DNA of 64,000 nucleotides from Aureliella helgolandensis (GCF_007752135.1 NZ_CP036298.1:992001-1056000); one strand, 5' to 3'. Positions 17,789 through 27,084 are shown, numbered from the stretch's first letter. Notes: generated by a model from the sequence alone, not told the origin. Made by a program: numbers and translations.

Positions 17789-20697
17789 TCAAATAGTGCT
17801 TGCCACGGGCGGTCGACCAAGGTGCGATCGGCGGCTGCTATCGTTACGTTGGCTCCCTCGACCACTTCTCCCAATCGCACGCACGGAACGCTGCCGAGCA
17901 ATCGCTTGAATTCCGCCTCATGAGCCACATCGACTTCGATCAAAAAGCGGCTGTTGCTTTCGGAGAATAGCAATTCGGTAGCTTCGATTCCAGCCTGCCC
18001 TAGGGCTTCTTGGAGATCCACCGACAGGCCCAATTGTCCGGCAAAGGCCATTTCTGCAAGTGCCACAGCCAAGCCGCCTTCGCTCAAGTCGTGGCAAGCT
18101 CGCACGCTCTGAGCCCGGATCGCCGCATGCACTGCTTGGAAGATCGCCTGGGCCTCTCCGAGCCGAACCTTGGGAACTTGCCCGCCCGATTTCTCCAGGA
18201 CTTGCAAGACGTGGGAGCCACCCAGCTCGCGGTGCGTAGCGCCGACCAGGTAGATCGGATTCCCCGCCTCTTTCAGGTCCATGGTCACGCATTGGGCGAC
18301 ATCCTCCACCTGCCCCATCGCACTGATCAGCAGTGAAGGTGGGATGGCCAGCGTTTGCTTGACACCCGCTTCGTCAACCCAGCTGAATTCGTTGTTGAGG
18401 CTGTCTTTGCCACTAATAAAGGGAGTTTTCCAAGCGATCGCCACATCGTGGCAGGCAAGTGCGGCGCGAACCAGTGTGCCGAGCGTCTCGGGACGGTCCG
18501 TATTTCCCCAACAGAAATTATCCAAGATCGCGATGCGGGTTGGGTTGGCACCGACGGCCACCGCGTTGCGAATCGCTTCGTCAATCGCACTGGCTGCCAT
18601 GTCATAAGGATCCAGATCGCCGTAGTAAGGGTTCATGCCGCAGCTGATCACGACGCCCCGTTGGCTCTCGAGTCGCGGTCGCACCACGGCGGCATCACCC
18701 GGACCGTTGCTCTGTGGGCCCACAAGGGGTTTGATGGCGCTGCCGGCTTGGACCTCATGGTCGTATTGCCGAATGACCCAATGCTTGCTGGCAACATTGA
18801 GGGAGCCGAGGATGGCGCTGAGGGCCTGCTCCGTGGCGGCCTGGTCCATGGCTGGTAATTCCACCTGGCGGACCGCTGGAGCCGCGTAGGTCGCTTCACG
18901 GACGACTGGTGGACGCCCGTCGTGCAGGAATTCCATCGCTACCGAGCCGACCTCTTGGCCGTCATACATCAATCGCAGCATGCCCGTGGGGACAAATTGC
19001 CCAATGACCGACGCTTCGACTCCTTCGGCGGCGCACAATTCTTGCATCCGCTCGAGCTTTTCAGGTGGCACGGCAAAAACCATTCGCTCTTGCGCTTCGC
19101 TGATCCAAATTTCGGTGTAGCTCAAGCCAGCGTACTTCAGGGGCGCTCGGTCGAGCCACACTTCGGCCCCGAGTTTTTCACCCATTTCGCCCACGGCGCT
19201 GCTGAAACCGCCCGCTCCACAATCGGTCACGGCGGAGTAGAGCTCTTCGTCGCGAGCTTGGAGCATGACGTCCAGCACCATCTTCTCGGTGATGGCGTTA
19301 CCAATCTGCACGCTACCGCCACTAATCGACTCGCTTTCGCTGGTCAGTTCGGCACTGCTGAAGGTGGCTCCATGGATTCCATCGCGTCCCGTTCGACCGC
19401 CAATGGTGACAATGTAATCTCCAGGTAGCGGTTCCTTTTCAACTTTGTCGACCGGCAGCAACCCGGCATTGCCACAGTAAACGAGTGGATTTCCCAGGTA
19501 GCGAGGGTCGAAGTAAACGGCGCCATTGACGGTGGGGATGCCCATCCGATTGCCGTAGTCACGCACTCCGGAAACCACCCCCTTCATCACGCGTCGCGGG
19601 TGCAGAACACCTGGCGGTAGCGTCGCTGGATCGGTATTCGGGGGTGCAAAGCAGAAAATGTCGGTGTTGCAAAATGGTTTGGCGCCTAGGCCGGTGCCCA
19701 TGGGATCGCGGATCACGCCGCCAATTCCCGTGTTGGAACCTCCATAAGGCTCGATGGCACTTGGGTGATTGTGGGTTTCGACTTTGAACACGACATGGTA
19801 ATCGTCGTCGAATTTGACCACCCCTGCATTGTCCGAGAAGACTTTGACGCACCAGTCGTCGTCCCCTAATTCTTGTCGAATCTGCACCGTTGCCTGGAAA
19901 ATGGTCTCTTTCAGCATGTTTTTGAACTGCTTGGAGCCGTTTTCGTCGGTGTACGCGATGCGGCCGGCCAGGGTCTTGTGGCTGCAGTGCTCGCTCCACG
20001 TTTGGGCCACTGTTTCCAGTTCAATGTCGGTCGGTTCGCGATTGAGCCCCTGAAAGTGAGCTGCGATCGTCTGCATTTCCGTCAGGGTCAGGTAGAGCTG
20101 CCCCTGCTTGCTCAGCTGGAGTAGCTGTTCGTCGTTAAGCTCTCGAATCGGGACGCGTTGCAGGGAGAACTGATAATCACTGCCCGCATCGAGTTTCGTG
20201 AGGTTCAGTGGGCCGGTCACCACTCGCTCAATCGAGTCGTTGAACAGTAGCTTTTGACAGAGTCGTTTGAGTTGGGCGGGATCGGTGGCGGCGGGGAGCC
20301 AGTATTTTCGCAGCGTAGAAACTTGCTCGACCGGCAATCCCATGTCTTGCAGGGCTTGCAGCGTGCTGAGAGCTACCGGATCCATCACTCCCGGCTTGGG
20401 GAGTACGTGCACCAACTGCGATAAGTCCACACCGTCAGCAGCGGTTCGGGATTGGGCCAACACTGCATCCCCCATGGGGGCCACCGTCGCGGATTCTGTG
20501 ACCGAGTCGGCCAACAGCTGCTCAGCCGCTTGGGCGACCTGCTCGGCCGAGAGTTCGCCTTGCAGCAGAAAACCTCGGGAGGCAGCAATGGTAAGGTTGG
20601 GATCGAGTCCCAAGTCGCGGGCATCTGCCGCTAATGTTTGTCCAGCTACGTCGTTTTGGCCTGCCGCTGGAAGAACGTCAATTTCCCACAGAGTCAC
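17758..20697 (-). CDS. purL: Phosphoribosylformylglycinamidine synthase, PurS-PurL type
   Basis: This is the ATP-dependent FGAM synthase of purine biosynthesis, 979 residues from a GTG at 20697. The first ~230 residues correspond to a fused, duplicated PurS-like region; the remainder is the two-lobed PurM-like synthase with KVETHNHPSAIEPYGGSNTGIGGVIRD, AVTDCGAGGFSSAVGEMGE and the C-terminal VRACHDLSEGGLAVALAEMAF. It is longer than stand-alone PurL (~740) but lacks the C-terminal glutaminase of the 1,300-residue enzyme, so a separate PurQ must exist elsewhere. The start overlaps the end of tyrA by 20 bp. Confidence 0.93.
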   Translation of the reverse strand: MTLWEIDVLPAAGQNDVAGQTLAADARDLGLDPNLTIAASRGFLLQGELSAEQVAQAAEQLLADSVTESATVAPMGDAVLAQSRTAADGVDLSQLVHVLPKPGVMDPVALSTLQALQDMGLPVEQVSTLRKYWLPAATDPAQLKRLCQKLLFNDSIERVVTGPLNLTKLDAGSDYQFSLQRVPIRELNDEQLLQLSKQGQLYLTLTEMQTIAAHFQGLNREPTDIELETVAQTWSEHCSHKTLAGRIAYTDENGSKQFKNMLKETIFQATVQIRQELGDDDWCVKVFSDNAGVVKFDDDYHVVFKVETHNHPSAIEPYGGSNTGIGGVIRDPMGTGLGAKPFCNTDIFCFAPPNTDPATLPPGVLHPRRVMKGVVSGVRDYGNRMGIPTVNGAVYFDPRYLGNPLVYCGNAGLLPVDKVEKEPLPGDYIVTIGGRTGRDGIHGATFSSAELTSESESISGGSVQIGNAITEKMVLDVMLQARDEELYSAVTDCGAGGFSSAVGEMGEKLGAEVWLDRAPLKYAGLSYTEIWISEAQERMVFAVPPEKLERMQELCAAEGVEASVIGQFVPTGMLRLMYDGQEVGSVAMEFLHDGRPPVVREATYAAPAVRQVELPAMDQAATEQALSAILGSLNVASKHWVIRQYDHEVQAGSAIKPLVGPQSNGPGDAAVVRPRLESQRGVVISCGMNPYYGDLDPYDMAASAIDEAIRNAVAVGANPTRIAILDNFCWGNTDRPETLGTLVRAALACHDVAIAWKTPFISGKDSLNNEFSWVDEAGVKQTLAIPPSLLISAMGQVEDVAQCVTMDLKEAGNPIYLVGATHRELGGSHVLQVLEKSGGQVPKVRLGEAQAIFQAVHAAIRAQSVRACHDLSEGGLAVALAEMAFAGQLGLSVDLQEALGQAGIEATELLFSESNSRFLIEVDVAHEAEFKRLLGSVPCVRLGEVVEGANVTIAAADRTLVDRPWQALFEAWHRPLDWA

Positions 20698-21547
20698 GTT
20701 TCTGTTTTCCTGCTACCAGAAGTTTTTCGAGTCGTTCGTTGTCGCCGCTCTCAAGCGCCGCAATCCACTGCTGCAGCTGGCCTGAAAAATCGTTCAGTGC
20801 TTCGAGAACCGGACCGTGGTTTTCGGTCACGATCTGTCGCCACATCTCCACATTGCCTGCTGCTACACGTGTTGTATCGCGCCACCCCGAAGCCGCTAGG
20901 GGGAGCACCGCATCGGGAGTGGCTGCAGCAAGCGCTGATGCCACCAAATGGGGGAGGTGGCTGGTGCGTGCGACAGCCTCGTCATGTTGCTCCGGCGTCA
21001 TCCGTGCAGTGCGACTTCCCATCGCTTGCCAGAGGGCTTCGGTCTGTTGGATTGCCGCTTCGGGGGTTTGGGCCATCGGCGTCACTACGGTCAACTTGTC
21101 GACAAACAAATCGGCTTCGGCAAAGGCAACGCCGCTTTTGTCACTGCCCGCCAGCGGATGGGAGCCGCAGAACTGCGCCGTTGTCCCCGCCGCATGCTGG
21201 GGGTGGCTGCCGTTTTCCTCTTCGAAAACCTGGCAGATCGTTGCTTTGGTGCTGCCCACATCGGTGATCAGCCCCCCTGCCGGCATGGCCGCTCGGCAAG
21301 CTCGGATCTGGTCGGCTACCAATTGGACGGGAGTGCAGATGATCGCCAAGTCGGCGTTTTGGCAGGCTTCTGACAGATTGAGCGTGAATTCATCCAATGC
21401 GCCCAGGGCAAGCGCTTCGCGGAGCGGTGTCTCCCTGCGACCTACACCCACCACACAGCCCGCGAGTTCCCGATCGCGCAGCGCCATCCCGAGGGAACCG
21501 CCTAGCAGTCCCACGCCGACAAGGACGACACGTTCAAATTTCACCAT
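20678..21547 (-). CDS. tyrA: Prephenate dehydrogenase family protein
   Basis: This NAD(P)-dependent enzyme of tyrosine biosynthesis converts prephenate or arogenate by oxidative decarboxylation. The 289-residue protein begins with the Rossmann motif GVGLLGGSLG (11-20). It also has IICTPVQLV, ITDVGSTK and FCGSHPLAGSDKSG (the conserved HPxxGS of the family), then the helical C-terminal domain with ASGWRDTTRVAAGN. No chorismate mutase or ACT domain is fused. The gene overlaps purL by 20 bp, which implies coupled expression of amino acid and purine genes. Confidence 0.92.
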   Translation of the reverse strand: MVKFERVVLVGVGLLGGSLGMALRDRELAGCVVGVGRRETPLREALALGALDEFTLNLSEACQNADLAIICTPVQLVADQIRACRAAMPAGGLITDVGSTKATICQVFEEENGSHPQHAAGTTAQFCGSHPLAGSDKSGVAFAEADLFVDKLTVVTPMAQTPEAAIQQTEALWQAMGSRTARMTPEQHDEAVARTSHLPHLVASALAAATPDAVLPLAASGWRDTTRVAAGNVEMWRQIVTENHGPVLEALNDFSGQLQQWIAALESGDNERLEKLLVAGKQKRDSVGN

Positions 21548-21954
21548 TGGACATGCTTTTGTAGTTTTATCTACCCACGAGAATTTTCGACACGGATTCT
21601 ACAGGGTTGCGTTGCTCTCCGCGAGCACTCCCAGGGATTGCGAACTTTTCCAGGCTGCCAGCGTTTCCCATGATTGGCCCCTCACATCGCAGCTTTCCCG
21701 CAAGGCATGTGGAAATCGCAACCCGCCGCGTGAGCAAGGCAGAGTAGTTACCGCTACCGGACAGTTGAGACGCTACCTTCGCAGTAAAACTGAAAGCCGC
21801 TCACCAAAGTGACAAGCTGCCGGTGGGGGCTAAATCGGAATGGGGTATGGTCCATTTGTCGAAAGTTTTGGGGCGAACACTTGCCTTCTGACTCGAAATG
21901 GCGAAGATGGAAGAAGCGAGAATTGCCTTGAAGGGGATTCTCGGCATTACTTCT
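21548..21954. other. Intergenic region between tyrA and ssrA with an interspersed repeat
   Basis: This segment holds the start regions of two divergent genes and no coding signal. Bases 21718-21739 form a copy of the interspersed repeat found inverted at 9722-9742 and split by the insertion sequence at 8101. No clear promoter for the tmRNA could be fixed by eye. Confidence 0.45.
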
Positions 21955-22314
21955 GGGGGCGAAATGGGTTCGACCGGGTAGCTAGAAGTGATGGTGGCGT
22001 GTCGTGGTTGGTCAGTTGGCCACGTAAAAAGCTGACTAATAACTTTAAGTGCAGATGCAAATCTAGCATTGGCAGCCTAACAAGGTTGTCCTGACTGAGG
22101 GGGTCCGCCGGAGACGCCCGATTGTCAGTCGCAATTCCGGATCGTTCTTTACCGCGCAGGGCACGTAAAGGGCTAAAAACCGCTCCCAGCTGGCTTGCTC
22201 AGTAGCCTCGTCAATATGGCGACTGAGTGAGTAAGAACCAAACAATTGACTACACACGTAGAGGCTATCATGGAAATATCGCGGGACGCGGGTTCAATTC
22301 CCGCCGCCTCCACC
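21955..22314 (+). ncRNA. ssrA: Transfer-messenger RNA
   Basis: tmRNA rescues stalled ribosomes and tags the product for degradation. The 5' end GGGGGCG (21955-21961) pairs with CGCCTCC (22305-22311) as acceptor stem, followed by discriminator A and CC; the terminal CCA is only partly encoded. The 5' part continues with AAATGGGTTCGACCGG, the tmRNA D-arm signature. A T-arm is formed by GCGGG-TTCAATT-CCCGC (22288-22304). A resume codon GCA at 22051 opens a tag frame coding ADANLALAA before TAA at 22078-22080; Rhodopirellula-type tags also end in ALAA. The form is one-piece, about 360 nt. A strong terminator follows. Confidence 0.95.
22051..22080 (+). other. tmRNA proteolysis-tag reading frame
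   Basis: Codons GCA-GAT-GCA-AAT-CTA-GCA-TTG-GCA-GCC-TAA give tag ADANLALAA. It ends in the hydrophobic ALAA expected for recognition by ClpXP-type proteases. The resume position is inferred from the tag end and the usual GCA start. Confidence 0.8.
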
Positions 22315-22360
22315 TTTGGTCCTCGCCAGCATCCGCTGCCGGGGACTGACTAAAAGTGAC

Positions 22361-22388
22361 AAAAGCCCTGGTTTTCCAGGGCTTTTTT
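22361..22388 (+). terminator. Rho-independent terminator of ssrA
   Basis: AAAAGCCCTGG (22361-22371) pairs with CCAGGGCTTTT across a TTTT loop and is followed by further T residues to 22388. It lies 47 bp beyond the tmRNA 3' end. Confidence 0.92.
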
Positions 22389-22443
22389 CTTTTCCACTCG
22401 CAGCTTCCTGCTGCCCATCCGTGTCAACCGATGACGCCTATGA

Positions 22444-22744
22444 CTAGGTGTGCAGTCCCGTATCCTGAAAAGGTAGCGGCATTGCACTCAGCGCCCTAGC
22501 TTGCTCAGCGATCGAAACATGGGGATATCGCATGGGCATCCGAACATCACTGTGGCGGGCAAGTTCCATTCCCTTGTGGAACGGTCACACCACTTCGCAG
22601 CGACTCCATAAGATGGGAATGACGACCCGCTGTATGGAAATCGGCGATGCCCTCTTCCGTGCGGTAATCGATTCCAGTGCGCTCCAGGTCCGTTTGGACC
22701 ATCAAGCACGCCAATTTTTTTGGGGGGGAATGGCTGCGAAGCAT
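22444..22744 (-). pseudogene. Frameshifted C-terminal remnant of a tyrosine recombinase/integrase
   Basis: On the minus strand one frame (from about 22744) reads TDLERTGIDYRTEEGIADFHTAGRHSH then LMESLRSGVTVP. After a one-base shift near 22575 the next frame continues KGMELARHSDVRMPMRYPHV and SIAEQARALSAMPLP to a stop at 22444. These are the box II region (H-xx-GRH), the RHSD motif and the Tyr-bearing RYPHV (usually RYTH) of phage-type integrases. The N-terminal half is missing or unrecognisable. Its C-terminus points at the tmRNA 3' end 130 bp away, a common attachment site for such integrases. An island once integrated at ssrA is the likely origin. Confidence 0.8.
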
Positions 22745-23107
22745 GCAAGCCCTCCATCTCTTTTCGCAAATGGGAAATCCGATCGGGATGCAGTGGAAGA
22801 GTATTCGTATTGCGGTGTGTGGATGATTTGACTTGGTTGGTGACTGTTGGCTGAGCTACCTCTCTGCTTGACCGCCCCAACCGTCAAGTACCGCTTCGGC
22901 ATAAACTGCGCCATTCACGTTGTGGTCATTGAGAGTCAAAACCCGATTCGGATGAAACACCCTGATGCCTTTGCGTTTGGCGTTCAGATCGGTAGCGCGC
23001 CAGTCTGCCGTCCGTCGTCGTGAAGTGCTTACTCGCGATAGACGTCGTCCGGTTTTGGGCCCAATTGCACTCGTGGGGCGATGTGCTTTCGAGTCCACCG
23101 CGTCGGC
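22745..23107. other. Degenerate accessory DNA between the integrase remnant and the DUF1080-like gene
   Basis: No intact gene is recognised. A short minus-strand frame (22856-23098) could be the end of something once longer, but no family features are visible. No second copy of the tmRNA 3' end that would mark an att site was found here. Confidence 0.35.
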
Positions 23108-24835
23108 TTACTCGGTGGTAGCCGGCAGATTGGGATGGGGCTCGTCAACCGTTGGCTTGAGGTCACTGCATGGAGTGACCGTGACGTTGCCGAAGGTTAC
23201 GTCGGCGTAGTGAGCCAGCAAGAGAGCTCCGCCATTGGCGACATCGGCTTCTTCGCTCGTAGTCACATCCCACTCCTTGGGTTCCGGCTGTTCCGCGTCC
23301 CAGAATTTGACCCGATAAGTGGTTGTTGACTCGGTCGTTGATTCGACCCGATGCTTCATCATGTACCGTTTGTCGAATTCAATTTTCCGTGGTGAGTCTT
23401 CCATGACATTCTTTTTACGACCACCGAGGATCCGCCAGCGGCATTCTTGCGGATGGTCTTGAATCATGAACTCTGCGGTCGCCCCGAGCGGATACCATTT
23501 CGTATTCGGCTGCGTAGGGGGCGCGTCGATCGCGTGTCCTGGCCAGCGGACTGCGATCGCAGCGTGAACTACGTTTCGCCCTCCGTCATCGGGCCCAGGT
23601 TTACGGAAGCCGTGGAACGTGACTGGCACCGTCACCTCGTAGTTCATCCAACTTTCATCGCCAAACGCTATGACTCGATCATAGTACGGCTCAATAACCC
23701 GCACGCCACCGGGCGTGAGTTTCCACAGACCATCGGTGACTTGGGCCACATCCTGAATGTCTTTTACGCTCGACCAGTCAATATGAAGAGGCAATTGAGT
23801 TGTCGATGGCGTGGCGTAGACAATCGCGACATTCGTGTTGATCTCGTCCTGGCCATCTCGTGCAAACAAGACAAGCGAGTTATGTCCCGTGCGTAAGTCA
23901 ATGCGGTCGATTTCCACATTGAAATCTCCGAGATTCGCTAAGCGAGTTTTATTGGGACCGATGGTCAGCGTTTTTCGCGCGCCGCCATTGAGCGAGTATT
24001 CCAGCACCGCAGAATCGTCGTGCCCTCTCAATCGACCAAGCACGTTGATCCAGCGTTGCGGATTGCCTTGGTGACCAAAGCGTTGTCGTGATCCGTACCA
24101 AACGTCAATCGAAAGCGGTTGCGGCGATGAGCACGCTGGAGTGTTGGATGCGGTTGAGTTATCGGCGATGAGGCTGCTCAAGCTGCTGCCACTATTTTCG
24201 TGGAAGTGGGGCGACGCTGGCGTTTCGACTTTGAAAGTTGGCGTGCCGTCAGCCGATTCGTCGACGGTATCTTCTGTGGGTACAACCGTTCCATTCAGCA
24301 AGTCCTCTGGCACGGGCGTCTCCTGCGGAGTGTTGATCTTCCCGGTTGCTGGCGGCACGCTTTGTTCGACCGTATCGGTGGATGTTGTCTTCAGCAGCAA
24401 ACCCGAACCGCCGCTACACTCGTCGACAAGTAGAGCGTTCGGATTCTGATCCAACGCGTGCCAACGGGCCTCGGAGTCCCACGGGTAGCCATAGACAACC
24501 CATTCGCCTTGATCGACGCAGCGGTATTGGACTCCCGCGTTGTGGCCCTCGACCTGATAGGAGAGCTGCAATTTCAAGTCACTGAATTTTCTCTCTTGTT
24601 GGAGCAGTGGTGTGTTCTCGTCAGGGCCGCTGTCTATCTTCGTTTGGCCCAGAATGACGCCATCTTCGACGTGCCAAAATCGCGGCTCGCCGTCCCCATC
24701 CCTGAGGCGTTTGCCGCCAAGCAGGTCCGTGGAATCCATTGTAGCCTCGGGCTCATTGGCACTCGCAGGATGAGGCAGGATCGACGATGCTAATAGGTAG
24801 AAGGTCAGTGCCAAATGCGATTTCGAAGGCTTCAT
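23108..24835 (-). CDS. Secreted protein with DUF1080-like (3-keto-disaccharide hydrolase fold) and second beta-sandwich domain
   Basis: The protein has 575 residues with a signal peptide (MKPSKSHLALTFYLLASSILPHPASA). Residues about 38-150 look like the DUF1080 lectin/glucanase-like fold: RFWHVEDGVILGQT, KFSDLKLQLSYQV, NAGVQYRCVDQGEWVVYGY. A Thr/Pro/Ser-rich linker follows (about 150-240), then an Ig/cadherin-like segment, then a concanavalin-like domain (WMNYEVTVPVTFHGF to HYADVTFGNVTVTPC). Such proteins bind or cut carbohydrate in the planctomycete envelope or outside the cell; substrate unknown. It sits between an integrase remnant and a lipase remnant, so it may be cargo of an old island. 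Confidence 0.7.
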   Translation of the reverse strand: MKPSKSHLALTFYLLASSILPHPASANEPEATMDSTDLLGGKRLRDGDGEPRFWHVEDGVILGQTKIDSGPDENTPLLQQERKFSDLKLQLSYQVEGHNAGVQYRCVDQGEWVVYGYPWDSEARWHALDQNPNALLVDECSGGSGLLLKTTSTDTVEQSVPPATGKINTPQETPVPEDLLNGTVVPTEDTVDESADGTPTFKVETPASPHFHENSGSSLSSLIADNSTASNTPACSSPQPLSIDVWYGSRQRFGHQGNPQRWINVLGRLRGHDDSAVLEYSLNGGARKTLTIGPNKTRLANLGDFNVEIDRIDLRTGHNSLVLFARDGQDEINTNVAIVYATPSTTQLPLHIDWSSVKDIQDVAQVTDGLWKLTPGGVRVIEPYYDRVIAFGDESWMNYEVTVPVTFHGFRKPGPDDGGRNVVHAAIAVRWPGHAIDAPPTQPNTKWYPLGATAEFMIQDHPQECRWRILGGRKKNVMEDSPRKIEFDKRYMMKHRVESTTESTTTYRVKFWDAEQPEPKEWDVTTSEEADVANGGALLLAHYADVTFGNVTVTPCSDLKPTVDEPHPNLPATTE

Positions 24836-25417
24836 ATCTTGTGTACTCTCAGGTTGCTTTGCTGATCGTCGCCAGTATCCGATTGTACGAATTTACTGCG
24901 ATCAGAGTCGACTGTTAATATTAATTGGTTGGAGAGTCGCGGACGCCTGTGGCCGTCGTTGATCGGTTCACTTCGGCAATATCGCTGATCGTGCCACGGC
25001 CAGCCTCACACACGCCCGCAAAGTGGACAAACCCATGAATCATGCCGTCGTAACGGCCACACGTCGTCGGTATACCCGCTTGCTGAAGGTGCTGAGCGTA
25101 TTGCTCACCATTGAACTTGATCGTAGGCTGGAGGCGACTAGAAGCCGACGAGAGCAGGCTCGTAAGGCCGAGCAACAAGTTGCGAAGCTCGAAGGTTGCA
25201 GCTACAACAGTGCACAGCCGTGCGCAGAATTGCGCTCTGCAAAGGTGCAATCTAAACGTCGCACGATCGCGAAGCTGGAAGTGGAGTGACACTTGCCGAA
25301 ACGCCCGAGACGGTTGACCAAAAAATTACGGTGGGAAGCCTCAGTTCGTCGCTACTTCAGAACTCGGCCTTTTTCAATTACCGATGAACTAAGACACTAT
25401 TAGTTGCTTGATCGATT
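24836..25417. other. Intergenic region with a lipase remnant
   Basis: Apart from the hydrolase remnant at about 24945-25150 nothing coding is recognised. A plus-strand frame through the same bases is Arg/Ala-rich and looks like a shadow. Confidence 0.45.
24945..25150 (-). pseudogene. C-terminal remnant of an HSL-family alpha/beta hydrolase (lipase/esterase)
   Basis: The minus-strand frame reads KFNGEQYAQHLQQAG, then IPTTCGRYDGMIHGFVHFAG and VCEAGRGTISDIAEV. This matches the end of hormone-sensitive-lipase-type esterases, where DEGxxYAxxLxxAGV is followed by YDGMIHGF carrying the catalytic His. The upstream bulk, with the HGGG and GDSAGG motifs, is absent. The expected DPLRDEG is already damaged to PTIKFNGE. 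Confidence 0.75.
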
Positions 25418-26335
25418 ATGAACGTACAGCTCAATTACCTGATAAATATATTGATCACTGGGGCCTTGGTTTTTGATACAGCCGATGCTTTTTCTCAGAC
25501 AACAAACATGCCCAAAGAATTTAATTTGGCCATAGTTCAGATGTATGTTGAACCAGGGGACTTAGCTAAAAACCTTGCTCATGCCGAAGCACTCATACGG
25601 GAAGCTTCTGTTAATAAGGCCGATGTAATACTTCTTCCGGAAGTCATGGATCTTGGATGGACACATCCCTCGGCCAAAGAGTTTGCCGAACCCATACCCA
25701 ATGGCGAAACATGCAGACGACTTTGTGAATCTGCAAAAGTTAATCATGTTTATCTATGCGCGGGAATTGTTGAGAGAGACGGAGATTCCATTTACAATTC
25801 CGCTGTAATCATTGATAACAAGGGGAAGGTTCTCATCAAGCATCGCAAACTAAATGAACTTTCCATTGGACATGATGTATACGATCAGGGAGATCGCCTG
25901 GGAGTATGCCACACACCATTGGGTACTTTCGGTTTGATGATATGTGCTGATGCATTTGCCAAAGATCACGTTCTCAGCCGATCGCTTTGTTATATGGGGG
26001 CGGATGTTATTCTATCTCCTGCCAGTTGGGCAGTTCCTCCGGATCACAATAACAAAACTGAGCCCTACGGTGATGCGTGGCGTGGATTCTATAAGCCTGT
26101 GGCACGTGAGTTTTCCGTCTGGATTGCAGCTGCAAGCAATGTGGGCCCGATAACCGCAGGACCCTGGAAGAATTGGAACACCATTGGATGTTCCCTATTA
26201 ATCGGTCCCGATGGAAAGGAAATGCTGAATGGTCCATATGGAGCAAAGGCAGAAAAGATCCTGTATCACACAATAAAGCCAACACCTCGTCCGGCTCGAG
26301 GAACCAATTGGAGTAAATTCAAGCCTGATAGCTAG
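25418..26335 (+). CDS. Carbon-nitrogen hydrolase (nitrilase superfamily), possibly exported
   Basis: The protein has 305 residues with the Glu-Lys-Cys triad E75 (LLPEVMDLG), K144 (KHRKLNE) and C176 (LMICADAF). The family cleaves nitriles or amides, or carbamoyl groups; the substrate is not evident. The first 30 residues are hydrophobic and could be a poor signal peptide (no basic n-region), but an internal ATG at 25508 (MPKEFNLAIVQ) starts exactly where most cytosolic family members do. The gene is visibly AT-richer than its neighbours and sits among remnants beside an integrase relic, which suggests acquisition from elsewhere. It is alone in its orientation. Confidence 0.88.
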   Translation: MNVQLNYLINILITGALVFDTADAFSQTTNMPKEFNLAIVQMYVEPGDLAKNLAHAEALIREASVNKADVILLPEVMDLGWTHPSAKEFAEPIPNGETCRRLCESAKVNHVYLCAGIVERDGDSIYNSAVIIDNKGKVLIKHRKLNELSIGHDVYDQGDRLGVCHTPLGTFGLMICADAFAKDHVLSRSLCYMGADVILSPASWAVPPDHNNKTEPYGDAWRGFYKPVAREFSVWIAAASNVGPITAGPWKNWNTIGCSLLIGPDGKEMLNGPYGAKAEKILYHTIKPTPRPARGTNWSKFKPDS

Positions 26336-26425
26336 AGACGCCTGTCCTGATCTGCCCTGCATGGGGTGCGAAGCGACGACAGGTGATGGCCGGGGAGTAA
26401 GCCCCAGTCGATTTCTATTCAGTAG

Positions 26426-26965
26426 TTAAGCAATCTCCAGTTTACCGAACAACACAGCGCTATCATCGGCGGGTACGTCGAGCACTTCGAATCCATGGCG
26501 CGCGTACAACATCCGCGCTGGATTGTTGGCTTGCACTTCGAGCGTGACTGCACAGTGGCGATGCTGCCGCGCGAAGTCGCTGACAGCACGGAGCAATTGT
26601 GAACCGATGCCCCGTCGTTGAAACCCTGGGTAAACCGCCAAATCATGGATGTTGATCAGCGGTGCTCCCTTGAAGGTTGAGTAGCCCAAGAAGCATAGCG
26701 CCATGCCCACGATGTGACCGTCAACTTCAGCAAAAAACAAGCGGCATGCAGGCTGCTTTTGCAGCCCTGCGATCAGTGAGCATTCCACCGAATCGTCCAG
26801 CGGTCTCATTCGCCCTACCAGCTGACTTGCGTACGAATTGAGAAGTCCAATCACGGCTGTTTGATCAGCGGCTATCGAGAGGTCCCCTGGACGAATGCTT
26901 ACCTGAGCAGGCTTTTCCAACGATTCAGGCTGAGGGAGTGGTGGAACTCGCTTGGCTGGATGCAT
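26426..26965 (-). CDS. GNAT-family N-acetyltransferase
   Basis: The protein has 179 residues. The acetyl-CoA-binding motif A is INIHDLAVYPGFQRRGIGSQ (V-x5-RRGIGS type, about 124-143), preceded by the beta strand RLFFAEVDGHIVGMALCF and followed by VTLEVQANNPARMLYARHGFE (motif B). The N-terminal 25 residues are Pro-rich and probably disordered. It acetylates an amine; the acceptor is unknown. No neighbour indicates a pathway. Confidence 0.88.
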   Translation of the reverse strand: MHPAKRVPPLPQPESLEKPAQVSIRPGDLSIAADQTAVIGLLNSYASQLVGRMRPLDDSVECSLIAGLQKQPACRLFFAEVDGHIVGMALCFLGYSTFKGAPLINIHDLAVYPGFQRRGIGSQLLRAVSDFARQHRHCAVTLEVQANNPARMLYARHGFEVLDVPADDSAVLFGKLEIA

Positions 26966-27049
26966 GGCAATTATCCCCTGATGTTTTGTTAGTTCGACAA
27001 GGCTTTACTGGAAGCAAACTCGGGTTGCATGCTTAATCCTCAACCGCTT

Positions 27050-27083
27050 CTCAATTCGTTTCAGTCTCGCCCCCGTTGGAGCA
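27050..27083. repeat. Interspersed repeat, copy 1 of 2
   Basis: CTCAATTCGTTTC followed by (A/C)GT(C/T)TCGCCC and TTGGAGCA is shared with 30839-30873, with a few mismatches. Confidence 0.6.
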
Positions 27084-27084
27084 C

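Noticed and set aside
22281-22314. Separate tRNA gene
   Set aside because: The T-arm and acceptor belong to the tmRNA; no tRNA anticodon arm precedes them.
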